A DNA stretch of 64,000 bases from NCBI GenBank assembly GCA_037046735.1, contig JBAOHC010000029.1:186001-250000 (forward strand), given 5' to 3'. The translations under genes and the position numbers were made by a program. Below the pieces are notes generated by a model, which had not been told where the DNA came from, ran no database searches, and saw only the letters and a list, made by a program, of their open reading frames with translations. This DNA comes from JADKAV01 sp037046735. Its GTDB lineage: Bacteria > Actinomycetota > Actinomycetes > S36-B12 > UBA10799. This document shows positions 9,025 to 16,652 of the stretch, piece by piece; positions within the stretch are counted from its first letter, which is position 1; every line of letters starts with the position of its first letter.

Positions 9025-10485
9025 TCAGCCCATGGCCATGTCGTGGGTGGGTGGGCTTCCTGCCTGCTCACCGGGTTTGACGACCACGAACTGACCCATC
9101 ACGCCGAGGTCCTCATGGAGGAGCAGGTGGCAGTGGAACATGTACGGCCAGTCCGGGTCGGTGTAGTCGGTGAACCGCACGAGAATGCGCACGGTGGTGC
9201 GCGGCGCGACGTAGATGGTGTCCTTGTACCCGCTGACCTCGGGGGCAGGTGGCCGCCCGTCCATGCTCAGCACCCGGAACTGCACATTGTGCACATGGAA
9301 GTTGTGGGGCTGTGGATCAACGTTGGTGATCTCCCACACCTCGTTCTGATCAACAGGAACGGCCATGTCGATCCGGTTCATGTCCATCGGCCGGCCGTTG
9401 ATGGCCCGGCCCTGCACCGCGAAGGTCCGGGTGGTGCTGGCGGCGCCGACATCGGGGGCGGGCAGGGACGTCAGCGTCTGGGCCAACTCAGGGGAGGCAG
9501 TGAGGGAGCCGGCTGCGCGCAACTCGAGGATGTCGAAGGTGCCGCCGCTGTACAGGGAGTCGCGGGTGGTCCCTAGATGGGGCGGCGAGCTCGTCAGCAT
9601 GACCGTCTCCCCGGGCGCCATCCGCACCACGACCTCGGCCCGTTCTCCCGGGGCCAGCTGAACGCGGTTGGCCATCATGGGGGTGCCGAGCAGGCCGCCG
9701 TCGGAGGCGACCACGGCGAACTCCCGATCGTCGGCGAAACCGAAGTTGTAGAACCGGGCATTTGACGCGTTGAGCAGGCGCAGGCGCACGGCCTGCGTGC
9801 TGACCGGCAGGTACGTGCCGACCTTGCCGTTGGTGACGATCGTGTTGCCGAGGAAGCCCGTCGAGGGGCCGTCGGCAGAATCCACGACGAGTTGGCCGTC
9901 CTCGGTGAACGACTTGTCCTGCACTATCAACGGGATGTCGTCGACACCGTAGGTGTCGGGCAGCCCTACGTCCGGAGCCTCGGGATCATCGACCAGGATC
10001 ATCCCGGCGAGCCCCCGGTACACCTGTTGGGCGGTCTCGCCGTGCGGATGCGAGTGGTACCACAGGGTGGCCGCGGGTTGATCCACGCGCCAGCGCGGTG
10101 ACCAGGTCTGTCCCGGCTCGATCATCGAGTGCGGACCGCCGTCCATCTTCGCCGGCACATGCATGCCGTGCCAGTGCAGGGTCGTCATCTCGTCGAGGTC
10201 GTTCTCGACGTCCACCTGCACTCGTTGGCCCCGCGTGAGTCGCAGGGTGGGCCCCAGATAGCTGCCGTTGAGTCCGATCGTGGCTGCGCTGGTGGCGGCC
10301 GGGCCGAAGTCCGTCTAGCCCGCTTGCGCGTTCAGGGTGATCGTCTTGCCCTCAACCAGCTCCGGGATGGGCAGGGCAGTGGTGATCGGCTGGTTTTCTA
10401 CGCCCACGGACGCCCCATTACCGGGCGCACCACATCCGACGAGGATCACCGAGGCGGCGGCGGCGAGGTACAGGACTCTTATCAT
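9025..10485 (-). pseudogene. Multicopper oxidase lipoprotein interrupted by an in-frame TAG at codon 57
   Basis: This gene encodes a CueO/CopA-like multicopper oxidase (cupredoxin domains, copper efflux or oxidation) expected at the outer face of the membrane. From the ATG at 10485 the frame starts with a lipoprotein signal, MIRVLYLAAAASVILVGC, with lipobox cysteine. It then reaches TAG at 10315-10317 and continues in the same frame with typical N-terminal cupredoxin sequence (IGLNGSYLGPTLRLTRGQ). All copper motifs are present downstream: TLHWHGMHVP, YHSHPHGE, PHNFHVHNV and FHCHLLLHEDLGVMGQF. Without the TAG the product would be about 486 residues. An internal ATG at 10221 could give a 398-residue form lacking signal and first strands. 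The TAG is either a nonsense mutation or a base error. Its position inside the dcw cluster is unusual. Confidence 0.85.
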
Positions 10486-11004
10486 GACCATTCCATTGTC
10501 CGACGCCCTCGATCGGCGATGCACACCGCAGATGTCACGTTCCGGGCGCAGGAACAACGGTCACCGAGCACAGGCCTCTTTCCTGGGTCGGGGACCACGT
10601 CGCGAATGCACAGTTGCTCAACGTGTCGCCTGTGGACAGGTCGCTACTGAACCGCGCGTGCTGCCGGGGGTGGTGCCCGCGGGCAAATGGCCAATCGCAG
10701 CGGCGGTGCACGCTCTGCGACACGCCGGGGAAATCGCACCTTCCGCCCAACTCGGAGGTCTGCGTGGTTCGTCCTACGCCTGGCGTCAGCCGCGCGCTTT
10801 TCCGGGGTTGTTGGCCCGAACCTGGCGAACGGAAAAGTGGGGGGCTGCGCACGCTGTCGCTGTGGACGGGCCTGAACAACCTGCACTTCAGGCCAGGGCA
10901 TCTTCTGGATGTGGCTGCCCAGAGGATCACCTGCCGGACCCGGGTAGCCGCAGTTGACCATTTCGCGAGGAGCGCCGGGGAAATGGCCATCCAGAAATTG
11001 CCGA

Positions 11005-11025
11005 TAAACCTCCAGTTGAACCTTA
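11005..11025 (+). promoter_or_regulatory. 21-bp candidate operator, copy 1, upstream of ftsZ
   Basis: The 21-base element reads taaacctccagttgaacctt plus a final a. It matches copy 2 (11164-11184, opposite strand) at 17 of 21 positions by eye. It is partly self-complementary around a central agtt. Two related copies in a non-coding region suggest a protein-binding site; the regulator is unknown. Confidence 0.4.
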
Positions 11026-11163
11026 GACATTAAGCACCAAAACATAGGATTTCTGGGCCATTTTGGGGGTTTCACGAAAAAGTAGAGACAACTTACGTCG
11101 AGTCGCTTGCACACACCGACCTGCCCACTAATGTTCATTCCAGAGCCCGTGAAATGTGCGGAT

Positions 11164-11184
11164 TAAGTCTCAAGTTGAGGTTTA
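11164..11184 (-). promoter_or_regulatory. 21-bp candidate operator, copy 2, upstream of ftsZ
   Basis: On the minus strand the element reads taaacctcaacttgagactt plus a. The arms taaacctc and gagactta pair at 6 of 8 positions around a 5-base centre. It lies about 156 bases before the ftsZ start. A shorter related sequence, ttgacctcaacctga, at 11286-11300 matches the first 15 positions at 12 places, just ahead of the ribosome site. Confidence 0.45.
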
Positions 11185-11339
11185 GAAAGTGCAGAGCGGC
11201 TACTTCCCCCGGCTGGCCTGAGAGGGTCGGCAGCAGCACTGGAACCAGGCGTGCCCCCAGCGCACGCCGGCTTCCCTACGTCCGGTTGACCTCAACCTGA
11301 TGTGGACCCTGAAACACGTGACCAAAGAGAGGATTCCTG

Positions 11340-12500
11340 GTGGCCGCTCCCCAGAATTACCTTGCAGTGATCAAAGTTGTCGGAATCGGTGGTGGTGGCG
11401 TCAATGCCGTCAACCGGATGATCGAGTTCGGGCTCAAGGGCGTTGAGTTCATCGCCGTGAACACCGACGCGCAGGCCCTGCTGATGTCCGACGCCGATGT
11501 CAAACTCGACATCGGACGCGAACTGACGCGCGGACTCGGTGCCGGCGCTGACCCCGAGGTGGGCCGACAGGCCGCCGAGGACCATGCCGAGGAGATCGCT
11601 GAGGTCCTGCGTGGGGCCGACATGGTCTTCGTCACCGCCGGTGAGGGCGGCGGAACGGGCACAGGTGGCGCCCCGGTGGTCGCTCGTATCGCCAAGGAGA
11701 TCGGTGCACTGACCATCGGTGTCGTGACTCGTCCGTTCATGTTCGAAGGACGCCGGCGCGCGACCCAGGCCGAGAGCGGCATCGACTCGCTGCGTGAGAG
11801 CGTCGACACCCTGATCGTCATCCCCAACGACCGGCTGCTCGCCCTGGCCGACCGCACGATCTCCATGATCGACGCGTTCAAGCAGGCCGACCAGGTGCTG
11901 CTGCAGGGTGTCTCGGGGATCACCGACCTGATCACCACGCCCGGCCTGATCAACCTCGACTTCGCCGACGTCAAGAGCGTCATGAAGGGTGCGGGCTCAG
12001 CGCTCATGGGGATCGGCTCAGCACGTGGCGAGGACCGTTCGCAGATCGCAGCCGAGATGGCGATCTCCTCGCCGCTGCTCGAGGCCAGTATCGAGGGTGC
12101 CCATGGCGTCCTGCTCAGTGTCGCCGGTGGCGCCGATCTCGGACTTCACGAGATCACTGAGGCTGCTCGGCTGGTGTCCGACGCTGCCCACCCGGAGGCG
12201 AACATCATCTTCGGCACGGTCATCGACGACACGCTCGGCGACGAGGTGCGGGTTACCGTCATCGCCGCGGGCTTCGACGGGGGAGCGCCGCTGCCCCGCC
12301 TGTCCACCCCCAACCGGGCCTCCGTGACCGATGGTTTCGTCTCCAAGTCGGCGATGTCGGGGCGCGACTCCGCTGACCTGACCCGCTCCGAGGAGGTCGG
12401 ACGCCCGTTGGCCCCGGCGACTCGGGCCGTGTCCTTCGAGGACAGCCCCGCCCGCAGCAACGACGCCGACGACCTGGACGTCCCCGATTTCCTGAAGTGA
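11340..12500 (+). CDS. ftsZ: Cell division GTPase FtsZ
   Basis: FtsZ is the tubulin-like GTPase that forms the cytokinetic ring. The N terminus carries IKVVGIGGGGVNAVNRMI and NTDAQAL. The tubulin signature is GEGGGTGTGGAPVVA (about residues 102-116). The T7/synergy region reads NLDFADVKSVM. A variable linker leads to the C-terminal core DDLDVPDFLK, which normally docks SepF, encoded three genes downstream. The 386-residue length is normal. The GTG start is supported by agagagga upstream and by the family N terminus. The stop overlaps pgeF (GTGA). Confidence 0.97.
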   Translation: MAAPQNYLAVIKVVGIGGGGVNAVNRMIEFGLKGVEFIAVNTDAQALLMSDADVKLDIGRELTRGLGAGADPEVGRQAAEDHAEEIAEVLRGADMVFVTAGEGGGTGTGGAPVVARIAKEIGALTIGVVTRPFMFEGRRRATQAESGIDSLRESVDTLIVIPNDRLLALADRTISMIDAFKQADQVLLQGVSGITDLITTPGLINLDFADVKSVMKGAGSALMGIGSARGEDRSQIAAEMAISSPLLEASIEGAHGVLLSVAGGADLGLHEITEAARLVSDAAHPEANIIFGTVIDDTLGDEVRVTVIAAGFDGGAPLPRLSTPNRASVTDGFVSKSAMSGRDSADLTRSEEVGRPLAPATRAVSFEDSPARSNDADDLDVPDFLK

Positions 12501-13198
12501 TTTCAGGAGTGCTGCAGAACGCCTCCTGGCTGGTGACCGACCGGATGGCCGGGACCAGTCAGGAGGCGTTCGCCTTCAACAATCTCGCGGTCCACGTGGG
12601 CGACGATCCCGAGTGCGTGGCGGCCAACCGGGCCGACTTGCAGGAGCGCATCGGGGCCCCCATCGTGTTCACCCGCGCCGCCCACTCCCGCCGGGTTGCC
12701 TACGTGCAGACGCCAGTGGCCGACGTGGCCGGTGTGGACGCCCTGATCACCGATCGGCCCGGCCTGGCCCTCGCCGCTCAAGGGGCCGACTGCGTCATGC
12801 TGGCCATCGCGGCCGGGCCGTGGATCGCTGCGGTCCACTGCGGGTGGCGTGGCCTGGTTGACGGCGTGGTCCCCGAGACGTTGGCCGCGCTGGCTGCCGG
12901 CGGCGCGGATCTGGCCAGTGCCGAGGCCCACCTGGGGCCCGCCATCTGCGGACGCTGCTACCTCGTCGATGCCGCGCGTGCCCGCCAGGTAGGCCTAGTG
13001 GCTCCAGAGGCCGTTCTCGCGAGTCCGGACGCCACCGGGGTCGATGTGCGGGCAGGGGTCATGGCGCAGTTGCAGCGGGCCGGGATCGTCGCCACCGTCG
13101 ATCCGCGGTGTACTGCAGAGGACACCTCCTTGTACTCCTATCGCAGGGATGGCACCACGGGCCGGCAGGCCATCGTCATCGTCAAAGGGGCAGCATGA
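12497..13198 (+). CDS. pgeF: PgeF/YfiH-type laccase-domain purine nucleoside phosphorylase
   Basis: This 233-residue protein belongs to the YfiH/multicopper polyphenol oxidase (DUF152) family, characterised as a zinc-dependent purine nucleoside phosphorylase or adenosine deaminase and in E. coli implicated in peptidoglycan fidelity. Visible metal-site motifs are GADCVMLA, VHCGWRG and GPAICGRCY. The family almost always follows ftsZ in actinobacteria. GTGA and ATGA overlaps with ftsZ and the next gene indicate one operon. The symbol is by family analogy. Confidence 0.85.
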   Translation: MISGVLQNASWLVTDRMAGTSQEAFAFNNLAVHVGDDPECVAANRADLQERIGAPIVFTRAAHSRRVAYVQTPVADVAGVDALITDRPGLALAAQGADCVMLAIAAGPWIAAVHCGWRGLVDGVVPETLAALAAGGADLASAEAHLGPAICGRCYLVDAARARQVGLVAPEAVLASPDATGVDVRAGVMAQLQRAGIVATVDPRCTAEDTSLYSYRRDGTTGRQAIVIVKGAA

Positions 13199-13938
13199 CC
13201 GACGCCCGTACCGCCGAACTCGCGGCGAACCTGCGAGCCGTGCGCGAGCGCATCGAGATCGCCTGCGAGGCATCCGGCAGGCCGCCGGCGACGCTGATCG
13301 TGGTGACCAAGTTCTTTCCCGCCGAGGACGTGTACCGACTGGTGGACCTTGGCGTGACCGACGTCGGGGAGAACCGCGACCAGGAAGCTCGCGCCAAACA
13401 CGAACAGTGCGTCGATCTGCCGTTGACCTGGCATTTCATCGGTCAGATCCAGACGAACAAGGCCAAGTCAGTGGTGCGCTACGCCGATCTTGTGCACACC
13501 GTGGATCGCAGCAGTCTGGCCACGGCCCTCAACAAGGCGGCAGCGACCGTCGATCGGGTGCTCGACGTGCTAGTGCAGGTGAACCTCGATCCCGATCCAC
13601 GCGAAGGCCGTGGCGGCTGCCCGCCGGTGAGCGTCCCGGATCTGGTCGCACACATCCATGCCGCTGACCACCTGCGGGTGCGCGGTGTGATGGGCGTCGC
13701 GCCGCTCGGGGACGCACCCGGCCCTGCCTTCGCCCGTCTGGGCGCCCTCGCCGCTGATGTGCGCGCCGCAAGCCCCGAAGCCGACATCATTTCGGCTGGA
13801 ATGAGTTCAGATCTGGAGGCCGCAGTGTCGCATGGGGCGACACACCTCCGCATCGGCACGGCTGTCATGGGCAGTCGGCCAACCGTCAGGTACCGTCCTA
13901 TCAAGGGCGGGAAGCACAACGAAGGAGACGCGCAGTGA
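13195..13938 (+). CDS. PLP homeostasis protein (YggS/PLPBP family)
   Basis: This alanine-racemase-like TIM barrel protein binds pyridoxal phosphate and buffers vitamin B6; no enzymatic activity is established for the family. The PLP lysine lies in LIVVTKFF, followed by VGENRDQE, WHFIGQIQTNKAK and SAGMSSDLEAAV, all standard family motifs. The ATG at 13195 overlaps the preceding stop and gives 247 residues, the usual length; the frame is open upstream but that part lies inside pgeF. Actinobacteria keep it between pgeF and sepF. Confidence 0.92.
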   Translation: MTDARTAELAANLRAVRERIEIACEASGRPPATLIVVTKFFPAEDVYRLVDLGVTDVGENRDQEARAKHEQCVDLPLTWHFIGQIQTNKAKSVVRYADLVHTVDRSSLATALNKAAATVDRVLDVLVQVNLDPDPREGRGGCPPVSVPDLVAHIHAADHLRVRGVMGVAPLGDAPGPAFARLGALAADVRAASPEADIISAGMSSDLEAAVSHGATHLRIGTAVMGSRPTVRYRPIKGGKHNEGDAQ

Positions 13939-14372
13939 GCAATTTGCGCCAGAAGGTTGCCGTATACCTCGGGTTGGCCGAGGAGGACTACGGCTTTGAC
14001 TATGACCAACAGGCCCAGCGCGACTCGCAGACGACGACCCGTCAGAGCAGTGTGGCCGTCGAACAGGATCGGCCCTACGCTCCGGCGACGACGAGCCCGC
14101 GTCGCATCGACGCTGTCTACGACGTGGTGCGGATGACCCCGCACGCCTATGCCGACATCAAGGGTGTGGCGCAGTCCTACCGGGCCGGCGATGTCGTCTC
14201 GATGGATCTGTCGGCGATCAGCCCTGACGATGCCAAGCGCATGATTGATTTCGCGTCCGGTCTGACGTTCGGGCTGCAGGGGACCATCGAACGGGTTGGC
14301 GGCAAGGTCTTCCTGCTCACGCCGACCGGTGTCGACGTGGCACCCTCGGTGAAGTCCGCCCTCGTCGCCTAG
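13935..14372 (+). CDS. sepF: Cell division protein SepF
   Basis: SepF is a membrane-associated FtsZ anchor and bundler, essential for Z-ring function in actinobacteria that lack FtsA. An N-terminal amphipathic helix (MSNLRQKVAVYLGLAEEDYG) for membrane binding is followed by a variable Gln/Thr-rich linker. The folded core begins about residue 57 (DAVYDVVRMTPHAYADI) and includes VVSMDLSAI and FASGLTFGLQGTIERVG. The length of 145 residues is normal. The GTG start overlaps the upstream stop and is preceded by the strong site gaaggag. Confidence 0.95.
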   Translation: MSNLRQKVAVYLGLAEEDYGFDYDQQAQRDSQTTTRQSSVAVEQDRPYAPATTSPRRIDAVYDVVRMTPHAYADIKGVAQSYRAGDVVSMDLSAISPDDAKRMIDFASGLTFGLQGTIERVGGKVFLLTPTGVDVAPSVKSALVA

Positions 14373-14384
14373 GACGCAGTTTTC

Positions 14385-14669
14385 GTGAGTCCCGTGGCCA
14401 GCATCGTCGTCGATGTCCTGTGGTTGTACCTGCTTGTGCTCATCGCACGGCTGGTCTTCGACATCGTGCAGATGCTGGCCCGGGACTGGCAGCCGAAGGG
14501 CTTCCTGCTGATCGTTGCCGAGATCATCTACACCCTGACCGACCCACCGCTGCGCGCCTTGCGCAAGGTCATCCCGCCGTTACGTCTGGGTCAGATCCAG
14601 TTCGACCTGGCGTTTCTCGTGCTCTTCATCGGGCTTCAGGTCATCATCGCGATCGTGGCTCGGTTCTGA
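14385..14669 (+). CDS. YggT family membrane protein (YlmG-like)
   Basis: This 94-residue protein has two hydrophobic segments (about residues 7-28 and 68-90) around the conserved core PPLRALRKVIPPLRLGQIQFDLA. The family follows sepF in most Gram-positive genomes and has been linked to division and osmotic tolerance, but its biochemical role is unknown. It starts with GTG 12 bases after sepF. In most actinobacteria divIVA comes next; here it does not. Confidence 0.85.
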   Translation: MSPVASIVVDVLWLYLLVLIARLVFDIVQMLARDWQPKGFLLIVAEIIYTLTDPPLRALRKVIPPLRLGQIQFDLAFLVLFIGLQVIIAIVARF

Positions 14670-14739
14670 CGTCATCCGCTTGAGCGAATTTTGAGCCTCG
14701 CTGGAGCGAAAAGATCGGTGACAGGGACATGATCGAATC

Positions 14740-16494
14740 ATGTCCTCACTACCTCGTTGTGCGTGGTCGGGTGTCGCCGGTCTCGCCGTCATCGCCAGTG
14801 CCCTGCTCGCCACTCCGGCGCAGGCGGTCGCGGCTCCACCACCCGCCCCCAAGGGGCTGACGGTGACCCGCGATGCCGGCAATCCGGAGCAGTTGAACAT
14901 CGCCTGGAAACCGGTGCCGGGAATCGCCAACTACATGGTGCGCGTCAACGACGGCACAAAGGACACCAACCTGATCATCGACCCGGGTGCGACATCGGCG
15001 GTGTTCGAGGGCAGCGGGGCCTGCACCACGTATCGCGTGGCGGTTTCCGCGGTTGTCTCCAAGGAGTCCATGGGCACGACCGGGGTGACCTTTGTGCAGT
15101 CGCTGGGCCCGGGAAGTATCCGCGGGGCGCAGGCGACGCGGACCAACAGCGGCTCGAGCGCATCGGTGAGTTGGGACACCCCGTCGCGGCCCGGCAACGC
15201 CCCTGTCACTGGGTACCAGGTCAGCGTGACGCAGGTCTCCAGCGGCGAGGTGCTGTTGCGGCGTTCCCAGCAGGCCCGGTCGGTGGCCCTGACCGACCTC
15301 AACCCCGCTCGGATGTACTCCGTGAAGGTCGCGGCCGAGAACTCCTACGGCAAGTGTGTGACCAGCAACATCGTGCTGGGCAACGATCGCGCGTCGAGCC
15401 CCGAGTTCACCGTGGTGCGCCCGCCGAGCCAGCCCGCAGCCGCTGCGGTCTCCTGGAAGCCGGTCGCGTGGGCGGGGTACGGCCCGGTCACCGGCTATCA
15501 GATCGGCTACAAGCGGTTGACGGAGAAGGGCTACACGTGGGTGCCGACCAGCGCCTCGGATCGCGCGAAGACCATCGCAGCGCTCGACCCAACGGTCAAC
15601 TGGACGTTCGTCATGCGCGCCGTCAACGGTGACGTGAAAGGTCTGCTCAGCAAACCCTTCACCCTCATGCGAAGCGGCTACGAGCCGCAAGCGGCGAATG
15701 TGACCATCGACGGCACGGACGACACCATCGCGGTGGACTTCTCGTCGCCGGTGGGCGTGGCCAGTAACTACCCCACCGCACGGATCGAGATCGCCAAGGC
15801 CAATGGCACCAAGGGGTGGTCGGACAGGCACCAGGTGACCAACCAGGCAGGCCGCGTGACCTTCAATCCGGTTCCGTGTGGGACCTACACGGTCGTGGTG
15901 ACCGGTGTGGGCGCCAATGCTGCGCAGCAGCTCGTGCGGATGAACACCCGGGTGTGCGACCCGGCCCCGGTGTGCTTCGTCTCCACGCTGCAGAACGGCA
16001 GTTTTGAGACCCCGGCGATCCCCAACGCCACCTACCGCATCCTGCCCACCAGCACCAGCGGCCTGATGTGGGCGAACACGGCTGAGAACAATGTGGAGTT
16101 GTGGTCCACGGGCTACAGCAACAACTCCGGTGGCAAGGTCACTGCCGCGGATGGCCGGCAGTTGGCCGAGCTCAACGCGAACAAGGCGGGCACCCTTTAC
16201 CAGGATCTGCCCACCACACCCGGCACCAAGATGCGCTGGCATCTGAAGCACCGCGGCCGCGCCGGGGAGGACACCATGCGCGTGATGGTCGGGGCGCCGG
16301 GTCAGACACTGCAGCAGTCCGGGCCGGAACTCAAGACCGGCAACACCGCTTGGGTGCAGTACACCAACGACTACACGATCCCGGCGGGGCAGACCACCAC
16401 CCGGTTCGCGTTCCAGGCAGTGCGGACCGCGAGCAGCATCTCGGTGGGCAACTTCCTCGACGACATCGTGTTCACCCCGGAGGCCTGCCAGTAG
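14740..16494 (+). CDS. Secreted fibronectin type III protein with C-terminal carbohydrate-binding-like domain
   Basis: The 584-residue product starts with a Sec signal peptide (hydrophobic core AGLAVIASALLA, cleavage near TPAQA). It contains at least three fibronectin type III-like repeats, recognisable from PPAPKGLTV, VSWDTPSRPGNAPVTGYQV, ARMYSVKVAAENSYG, VSWKPVAWAGYGPVTGYQIG and TFVMRAVNGD. From about residue 415 a different domain begins (LQNGSFETP, GRQLAELNAN, FLDDIVFTPE) that resembles extracellular jelly-roll or DUF642-like carbohydrate-binding modules. No sortase signal or membrane anchor is seen, so it is probably released or bound to the wall. It occupies the locus of divIVA. The function is unknown; the domain calls are from pattern only. 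Confidence 0.75.
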   Translation: MSSLPRCAWSGVAGLAVIASALLATPAQAVAAPPPAPKGLTVTRDAGNPEQLNIAWKPVPGIANYMVRVNDGTKDTNLIIDPGATSAVFEGSGACTTYRVAVSAVVSKESMGTTGVTFVQSLGPGSIRGAQATRTNSGSSASVSWDTPSRPGNAPVTGYQVSVTQVSSGEVLLRRSQQARSVALTDLNPARMYSVKVAAENSYGKCVTSNIVLGNDRASSPEFTVVRPPSQPAAAAVSWKPVAWAGYGPVTGYQIGYKRLTEKGYTWVPTSASDRAKTIAALDPTVNWTFVMRAVNGDVKGLLSKPFTLMRSGYEPQAANVTIDGTDDTIAVDFSSPVGVASNYPTARIEIAKANGTKGWSDRHQVTNQAGRVTFNPVPCGTYTVVVTGVGANAAQQLVRMNTRVCDPAPVCFVSTLQNGSFETPAIPNATYRILPTSTSGLMWANTAENNVELWSTGYSNNSGGKVTAADGRQLAELNANKAGTLYQDLPTTPGTKMRWHLKHRGRAGEDTMRVMVGAPGQTLQQSGPELKTGNTAWVQYTNDYTIPAGQTTTRFAFQAVRTASSISVGNFLDDIVFTPEACQ

Positions 16495-16500
16495 CACAAC

Positions 16501-16544
16501 GCGACGGTGCTCCTCTCGGCTGCTGCCGGGGGGAGCACCGTCGC
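16501..16544. terminator. Hairpin between convergent genes, likely bidirectional terminator
   Basis: A perfect 13-bp stem, gcgacggtgctcc / ggagcaccgtcgc, encloses an 18-base loop six bases after the fibronectin gene stop. There is no T-run, as is common for high-GC actinobacteria. It lies between the + strand gene and ileS on the minus strand and can serve both. Confidence 0.75.
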
Positions 16545-16652
16545 GTCCGTTGCTCCGGCACGGTGGGCATTCGGTATGCCGAGCCGTTCAGCGTGTCGTG
16601 GCCGTTCCTAGCCGAAGGACGGCCGCCCCACTGGCAGCCGGGCGGGAACAGG

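Larger units (their letters stand above)
10486..11339. other. Non-coding region between the multicopper oxidase gene and ftsZ
   Basis: About 850 bases without a convincing gene separate two divergent genes. Open frames here have no recognisable family, no good ribosome site and overlap each other. The right half is noticeably more A+T-rich than the coding DNA. It holds related palindrome-like motifs (listed separately), so it probably contains the ftsZ promoters and leader. A purine-rich site, agagagga, sits about 8 bases before the ftsZ GTG. Confidence 0.6.

Noticed and set aside
9043..9765. Plus-strand open frames opposite the multicopper oxidase
   Set aside because: They mirror the conserved oxidase codons; the copper motifs on the minus strand decide the coding strand.
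10315..10317. Recoding of the TAG in the oxidase as pyrrolysine or another amino acid
   Set aside because: No pyl genes or stop-codon recoding signals are in the window, and frameshifts elsewhere make a mutation or base error much simpler.
10337..10957. Plus-strand 206-codon frame before ftsZ
   Set aside because: Begins inside the oxidase gene on the opposite strand, has no recognisable domain and overlaps other equally long frames in a non-coding region.
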